Positions 60,163 to 64,000 of a stretch of DNA of 64,000 nucleotides are shown here, one piece after another. The position numbers and the translations under genes are program-made. Under the pieces are notes generated by a model. It had not been told where the DNA came from, searched no databases, and worked only from the letters and a program-made list of their open reading frames with translations. Every line of letters starts with the position of its first letter. The first letter of the stretch is position 1. Location: assembly GCF_030389965.1 (NCBI RefSeq), contig NZ_CP128400.1, positions 1,302,001 to 1,366,000 of the forward strand, read 5' to 3'. This stretch comes from Candidatus Chlorohelix allophototropha (GTDB taxonomy: Bacteria; Chloroflexota; Chloroflexia; Chloroheliales; Chloroheliaceae).

Positions 60163-60384
60163 ATGAGCCTGCGGGTTCTTAAAGAAATCGTGTATATTGC
60201 AATGGGCGATGAAATTTTTCGTCGCAAAGTCATTTTCCAGCCCGATGAATGGCTGCCAAAGTACGACCTCACTTCTGCGGAATTGATGGCGCTGAGGCTG
60301 GGTGACAAAAAGAAGTTAATTGACTTAGGTCTCGAAGAATACCTCGCGACCTATGCGGAGGCAATGCTCTCGCGCCGGAGATAA
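60163..60384 (+). CDS. Small protein resembling Franean1_4349/Nif11-type RiPP leaders
   Basis: A 73-residue protein beginning MSLRVLKEIVYIAMGDEIFR, with RKVIFQPDEWLPKYDLTSAE and LMALRLGDKKKLIDLGLEEY. The pattern (helix, F-R, ... P-E/D, Y-x-L-T-x-E-E/L, A-L) is that of helical leader-type proteins of RiPP pathways such as the Franean1_4349 group. The C-terminal 20 residues have no Gly-Gly site and few Ser, Thr or Cys, so a core peptide is not evident. AAGGAG lies ten bases upstream of the ATG. The next gene begins five bases later. No modification enzyme lies beside it, so the resemblance may only be to the fold. Confidence 0.6.
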   Translation: MSLRVLKEIVYIAMGDEIFRRKVIFQPDEWLPKYDLTSAELMALRLGDKKKLIDLGLEEYLATYAEAMLSRRR

Positions 60385-60389
60385 AGGTT

Positions 60390-60836
60390 ATGGCTAGTTG
60401 TGGTAAGCCTGCCGATGGCGAGAAGAAATTCAGAATAACGGTGGTGAAGCAGCCTGCCGGAGCAGAAGTTCAGGCGCGTGGTATTCTATACGATGCCCAG
60501 CTTGAACATACTCTGCGTCAGGGTGACTTGCTCCAATTCACTGATTTCTTAACTCAATCGGGGCATGCCCTGCCTTCAGAAATGATGAATGACCCCTTGC
60601 GGTTGGAAGCGGTAATGTACCAGTTAATTCTGAGCCGTCCTGAACTATCGGACAAACATGAGGCTAGTCGCATATGGTTGGATGGTCACACCGCACTTGG
60701 GTCAGGCAATCCTAGTTTGAACGAAGCCAGCCGTGCTGCCGAAGAAAAGTTACGGCAAATAGAGCAGGCCCAAAACGAAGCACCGCAGAAACCCGGCAAG
60801 CGGGTAATTTATCTGCGCACTCTCGGCGCGAATTAA
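60390..60836 (+). CDS. Companion protein of unknown function
   Basis: A 148-residue soluble protein: MASCGKPADGEKKFRITVVK, then QPAGAEVQARGILYDAQLEH and a Gln/Glu-rich C-terminal helix (ASRAAEEKLRQIEQAQNEAP). It has no signal peptide or membrane segment. No family is recognised. It starts five bases after the RiPP-leader-like gene, so it is almost surely made with it. Its stop (TAA) and that of the opposite AtuA-like gene share the TTAA at 60833-60836. Confidence 0.6.
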   Translation: MASCGKPADGEKKFRITVVKQPAGAEVQARGILYDAQLEHTLRQGDLLQFTDFLTQSGHALPSEMMNDPLRLEAVMYQLILSRPELSDKHEASRIWLDGHTALGSGNPSLNEASRAAEEKLRQIEQAQNEAPQKPGKRVIYLRTLGAN

Positions 60837-61141
60837 GCGTCTGGGATTTCCATTCGTAGCAGTGCTGCGCCCATTGTCTTGCCAAGGCTGTCCAATGCGA
60901 GCGAACGAGTGCCGCCGCCCCCTAACGCATTTCGCAAAACGAAGTTTAGTGCCAGTACATTTGGTACTTCGTAACGTTCCACTTCACCTTTTACAATTCC
61001 GGTGAAATGCGCTTTTACCCGTTCGGCGGTAACTTCCCGCTTGATCAATTCGTAGAGTTCGGGCGTGCGTACAAAAAGCGCCACATTGCAATTATCGCCT
61101 TTATCTCCACTGCGGGCGGTGGCAATTTCTACCAACTTCAT
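60833..61141 (-). CDS. AtuA-related ferredoxin-fold domain protein
   Basis: 102 residues from the ATG at 61141, preceded by AGGAGG at nine bases. A longer in-frame start (61228) lacks support. It begins MKLVEIATARSGDKGDNCNV, the signature of the C-terminal AtuA/DUF1446 module. LNFVLRNALGGGGTRSLALD is the second block. In acyclic-terpene and related degradation proteins this module follows a larger AtuA domain. Here it stands alone and no AtuA N-terminal gene is in the window, though one could lie elsewhere. Confidence 0.75.
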   Translation of the reverse strand: MKLVEIATARSGDKGDNCNVALFVRTPELYELIKREVTAERVKAHFTGIVKGEVERYEVPNVLALNFVLRNALGGGGTRSLALDSLGKTMGAALLRMEIPDA

Positions 61142-61269
61142 ACCACTTTTCCTCCTACTGCCAATCGATGCTTTGGTTTGATCGCCGAACTGGTCGCGGA
61201 ACAGATGCATTGCTATGAGCAGTACCATAAATAAGGGTGGTTATGAAGGGATTTTCCGAAAAACCCCCT

Positions 61270-61812
61270 TCAACGCTGCATCATTTCCGCTAATTTTGTT
61301 ACGGTATTCCAGTTTCGTCCGGTTCCGGTTACCTTTAGCTTTTTTTCGATTACCGCGTTGGTAAGTTTTGAATTACCAATCCCTTCTGGGTAATAAATAT
61401 ACAATTCTTTGCCCGCTATAAAGAGTTTTTCAACGCCGGAAAAGCTGGACAAAAACCCTTCTACCACCTGACTATCCGGCGCATCTGAAAGAAACATTGC
61501 CACTATCCATTTTGTCTCTTTTTCCGGTTGGTTATGGAATGGGTTGTTGTGGAAGGTTTCTTTTAATTCCGCCTGAGTTCGTATCATAACCTCGGTACGG
61601 AAGCCAAACCTTTTTTCAAATTCATTTGCTATGCGTTCGGCGAGTTGGTGCGGGTTGGTTTCTTCGCTATCAAATACAACATTGCCCGTTTGCAGATAGG
61701 TTGTTACATTGGTGAATCCAAGAACCTCATGCAATTCCTTGAGGGCAGCCATTTTTACCTGAGCATTTCCACCCACGTTGATTGCCCGGAACAAAGACAA
61801 GAATGTTCCCAT
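61270..61812 (-). CDS. DUF1697 family protein
   Basis: A 180-residue protein with MGTFLSLFRAINVGGNAQVK, then LKELHEVLGFTNVTTYLQTG and NVVFDSEET, the typical DUF1697 opening. MIRTQAELKETFHNNPFH and VAMFLSDAPDSQ are later family segments. The ending VTGTGRNWNTVTKLAEM is also conserved. No biochemical role is established for this family as far as I know. It lies 14 bases after proS on the same strand, so the two are likely co-transcribed. Confidence 0.88.
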   Translation of the reverse strand: MGTFLSLFRAINVGGNAQVKMAALKELHEVLGFTNVTTYLQTGNVVFDSEETNPHQLAERIANEFEKRFGFRTEVMIRTQAELKETFHNNPFHNQPEKETKWIVAMFLSDAPDSQVVEGFLSSFSGVEKLFIAGKELYIYYPEGIGNSKLTNAVIEKKLKVTGTGRNWNTVTKLAEMMQR

Positions 61813-61826
61813 GATTTATTTCCCCG

Positions 61827-63593
61827 TTACTTTGTATCAAATTCTACTTCCTGCATCGCGGTCTTAATATCCTGATAAAGATTGTCTATAAGCAACCGCG
61901 CTTTCATAACACTGGTATCGAGAGGCACATTCTCACGCTCAGCAGCAGCGCGAAGTTTAAACTCTACTCCGCCTGCTTTCAGAGAGCGGTCGCTTACTAC
62001 AATGCGAAGCGGCAGCCCTATTAGGTCGGCATCGGCGAATTTAACCCCGGCAGCCGCATCTGGTCTGTCATCGAATAGAATTTCCAACCCGGCAGCTTGC
62101 AAATCGTGGTAAAGTTTTTCGGCAGTTTCGCCAACTTCCGGTTTATTGCTACTTAACATAACTAGATGAACCTCGAAAGGCGCAACCGAAATCGGCAATT
62201 TCAAACCCGCTTCGTCGCGAAACTCTTCACAGACACACGCCAGCAATCGCCCTACCCCGATTCCGTAAGAACCCATCACAATCGGTTTGGACTGACTGTC
62301 ACGGTCGAGGAAATTTGCGCCGAATGCACCGCTATAGCGTGTGCCTAGCTTGAAAATATTCCCTATTTCCACCCCGCGCACCGCTTCTAGTGATGCGGCA
62401 CAATTCGGACATGTTTCGCCTCCGCCCGCCGCCACAATGTCAGTAACATAATCGGCAGTAAAATCACGCCCGTAGTTTACATTTTTAAGATGATAATTTT
62501 CCTCGTTTGCTCCCACTACCAGATTGGGTGTACGAGTTATCAAATCATCCGCTATGATTATTGCATCTACCCCTTGCGCCCCGGCATAACCCGGTACTGC
62601 GCCCGCCACTGTTATCTCTTCCGAACGAGCGGCGCGTAATTCCACTGCCTTTATAGCGTTGGAAATTTTGGTTTCATTCGCTTCCATATCGCCCCGCACG
62701 ATTGCCATAACCAACCGTTCGCGCCGTTCTTCACCCAATGTTGCCACCAGAAAGACCGCTTTGCCGGTTTTAGTTTCGGGGATTTGCAGATAATTTGCCA
62801 GCGCCTCGATGGTTTTTGTGCCGGGCGTATAAACTTTTTCAATTGGCAAGGCTTCTTCATGGGGCGGATTTGGTTTCTGGAAAGCGGCAACCTGACGATT
62901 AGCGCGACAACCGCATGCGCGACAAATTATCAGGGTGTCTTCTCCAATGGGGGTTAGATACATAAACTCATGTGCTTGTGAACCACCCATCATACCCACG
63001 TCACTGCTGACGCTGCTGGCAGGCAACCCCACCCGTTGAAAGATGCGGAAGTAGGCTTTGTAATGTGCTTTGTATTGCAAATCAAGCCCTTCCTCATCTG
63101 TATCTAGGCTGTAGCTATCCTTCATGATAAATTCGCGGGTACGGATAAGCCCGGCGCGAGGTCGCAATTCATCCCGGAACTTGGTTTGAATGTGATAGAC
63201 CAATTGCGGAAGCTGTCGATAAGAGCGAATCTCGCGCCGAATCAGGTCGCCCACTATTTCTTCGTGGGTCATTGCTAGCACCATATCACGGTTGGCAATA
63301 TCCTTGAAACGCGCCAGTTCCCCGCCGATACTATACCAGCGTCCGGTTTCTTTCCACAGTTCGGCTGGGTTCACTACCGGCATCAATAATTCCTGACCAC
63401 CGATAGCATTTATCTCCTCGCGGATAATTTGCTCAATTTTGCGGATTGCGCGGTAAGCAAGCGGCAAGTATGAATACAAACCCGCTCCAACTTGTCGGAT
63501 ATAACCCGCTCTAAGCAACAACTGGTGACTGGCAGTATCTGCCTCGCCGGGCGTTTCGCGCAATGTTAAACCGAATAAGCGGCTTTGCCTCAT
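61827..63593 (-). CDS. proS: Prolyl-tRNA synthetase
   Basis: A 588-residue bacterial-type class II synthetase. Motif 1 is near YRAIRKIEQIIREEINAIGG and motif 2 near FRDELRPRAGLIRTREFIMK. From about residue 230 to 400 there is the YbaK-like editing insertion (VAAFQKPNPPHEE, GKAVFLVATLGEERRERLVM). Motif 3 is in GSYGIGVGRLLACVCEEFRD, and the anticodon-binding domain is at the C terminus (APFEVHLVMLSSNKPEVG). It follows the glycosyltransferase fragment by three bases and precedes the DUF1697 gene. Confidence 0.97.
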   Translation of the reverse strand: MRQSRLFGLTLRETPGEADTASHQLLLRAGYIRQVGAGLYSYLPLAYRAIRKIEQIIREEINAIGGQELLMPVVNPAELWKETGRWYSIGGELARFKDIANRDMVLAMTHEEIVGDLIRREIRSYRQLPQLVYHIQTKFRDELRPRAGLIRTREFIMKDSYSLDTDEEGLDLQYKAHYKAYFRIFQRVGLPASSVSSDVGMMGGSQAHEFMYLTPIGEDTLIICRACGCRANRQVAAFQKPNPPHEEALPIEKVYTPGTKTIEALANYLQIPETKTGKAVFLVATLGEERRERLVMAIVRGDMEANETKISNAIKAVELRAARSEEITVAGAVPGYAGAQGVDAIIIADDLITRTPNLVVGANEENYHLKNVNYGRDFTADYVTDIVAAGGGETCPNCAASLEAVRGVEIGNIFKLGTRYSGAFGANFLDRDSQSKPIVMGSYGIGVGRLLACVCEEFRDEAGLKLPISVAPFEVHLVMLSSNKPEVGETAEKLYHDLQAAGLEILFDDRPDAAAGVKFADADLIGLPLRIVVSDRSLKAGGVEFKLRAAAERENVPLDTSVMKARLLIDNLYQDIKTAMQEVEFDTK

Positions 63594-63596
63594 CTT

Positions 63597-64000
63597 CTAA
63601 TCCTTCTTATTTCTATTACTGAAACGCCATAATAGCCCAACCGGGTAGCCTATCATTTTTGCTACGTCTCCGGTGAGGCGAATCAGCGGGACTAGCAAGA
63701 GTGCCTGTATTTTCTTTTGCGTTGTCCATTTTTGCCAACCCTGTATTTCGCCAAGAATCAGCCGGCGATGTGGTTTAAAGACATATCCCTCGCCAGTAAG
63801 TAATAATACCAGCCAAAATGGTTTCCAACGTCTCGCCAAAAATATCATTAGCGGGGCGAACACCAGATAGATTAGATAGCGCAATATGTGGCGTTTCAGG
63901 AATAAATCGGCTTTGCCATCTCCGCGCGCATAACGGTAATATTGTACGTAAAAGTCTTTTAGGCTGCTTCGGGGTCGAAACAGCACTACTGCTTCAGGTT
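63597..64000 (-). CDS. C-terminal part of a probable family 2 glycosyltransferase
   Basis: 134 codons, open at the window edge, so the 5' end is missing. Visible residues PEAVVLFRPRSSLKDFYVQYYRYARGDG resemble the final part of the catalytic domain in membrane family 2 glycosyltransferases (...R-x-S-L-x-x-F-x-x-Q...R-Y-x-x-G). They are followed by a hydrophobic segment (LIYLVFAPLMIFLA and FWLVLLLTGEGY) and a basic tail. The catalytic DxD part would lie outside the window, so this is a tentative call. It is the likely first gene of the operon with proS. Confidence 0.5.
   Translation of the reverse strand, partial: PEAVVLFRPRSSLKDFYVQYYRYARGDGKADLFLKRHILRYLIYLVFAPLMIFLARRWKPFWLVLLLTGEGYVFKPHRRLILGEIQGWQKWTTQKKIQALLLVPLIRLTGDVAKMIGYPVGLLWRFSNRNKKD

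Noticed and set aside
1-64000. CRISPR arrays, rRNA genes, transposases, phage genes or integration sites
   Set aside because: No regularly spaced repeats, rRNA-like sequence, transposase signatures or duplicated tRNA ends were seen.

Overview
The window is a contiguous stretch of bacterial chromosome of moderate G+C content. It has no rRNA, CRISPR array, phage or insertion sequence that I can see. The best guess for the host is a member of the Chloroflexota. Three things point that way: a secreted protein whose C-terminal domain (FERR-x-LTFTPSN ... GNVGQHYFQWRY) I know mainly from that phylum, a LexA preceded by a Gram-positive-type SOS box, and the mix of Gram-positive-like housekeeping genes with a four-subunit succinate dehydrogenase. 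This assignment is inference, not proof. Ribosome binding sites are mostly GGAG/AGGAG types, several genes start with TTG or GTG, and several upstream regions carry an extended -10 box (TGnTATAAT).

Layout. Positions 1-9.3 kb, all minus: a nucleotidyltransferase fragment, a VOC protein, the sdhCDAB operon, then gcvT-gcvH-gcvPA followed by two tandem methyltransferases. 9.3-13.3 kb, minus: phosphatase, a DUF1232-CPBP fusion, an acyltransferase, a Ser/Asp-rich small protein and an APH-type kinase. 13.4-23.6 kb: M1 aminopeptidase, polyphosphate kinase, a LarA-like protein, a large secreted PPC-domain protein and an NAD-binding epimerase-like protein. 23.6-27.4 kb, minus: a LexA-fold protein without a visible HTH, LexA itself, and an ECF sigma factor with a membrane anti-sigma-like partner. 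27.9-34.7 kb: pyrophosphatase, inositol-phosphate synthase, ferredoxin, a lipoprotein, then greA, lysS and a methyltransferase, with a long structured leader before greA. 34.7-39.2 kb, minus: a four-gene phospho-signalling locus (PP2C phosphatase, kinase, cysteine hydrolase, vWA protein) of the TerY-P / YegI-YegK-YegL type. 39.5-46.8 kb: M50 protease, FmdB-type zinc ribbon, prenyl synthase, GbsR-type regulator, topA and hslV. 46.8-52.4 kb, minus: an ECF sigma factor and a three-gene two-component system with a 1171-residue multi-GAF kinase. 52.7-64 kb: hydrolase, membrane protein, hemE-hemH, an SRPBCC protein, tRNA-Arg(CCG), a DUF952 protein, a cell-wall amidase, a DUF2227 protein, a RiPP-precursor-like small gene with a companion, an AtuA-like protein, a DUF1697 protein, proS and the 3' end of a probable glycosyltransferase.

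Most genes are central metabolism, translation and envelope functions. The parts with most unexplained structure are the TerY-P-like locus and its repeat-rich upstream region, the greA and topA leaders (each with a consensus promoter followed closely by a terminator-like hairpin), the pair of LexA-fold genes, and the small-gene pair at 60.2-60.8 kb with its palindrome-rich upstream region.
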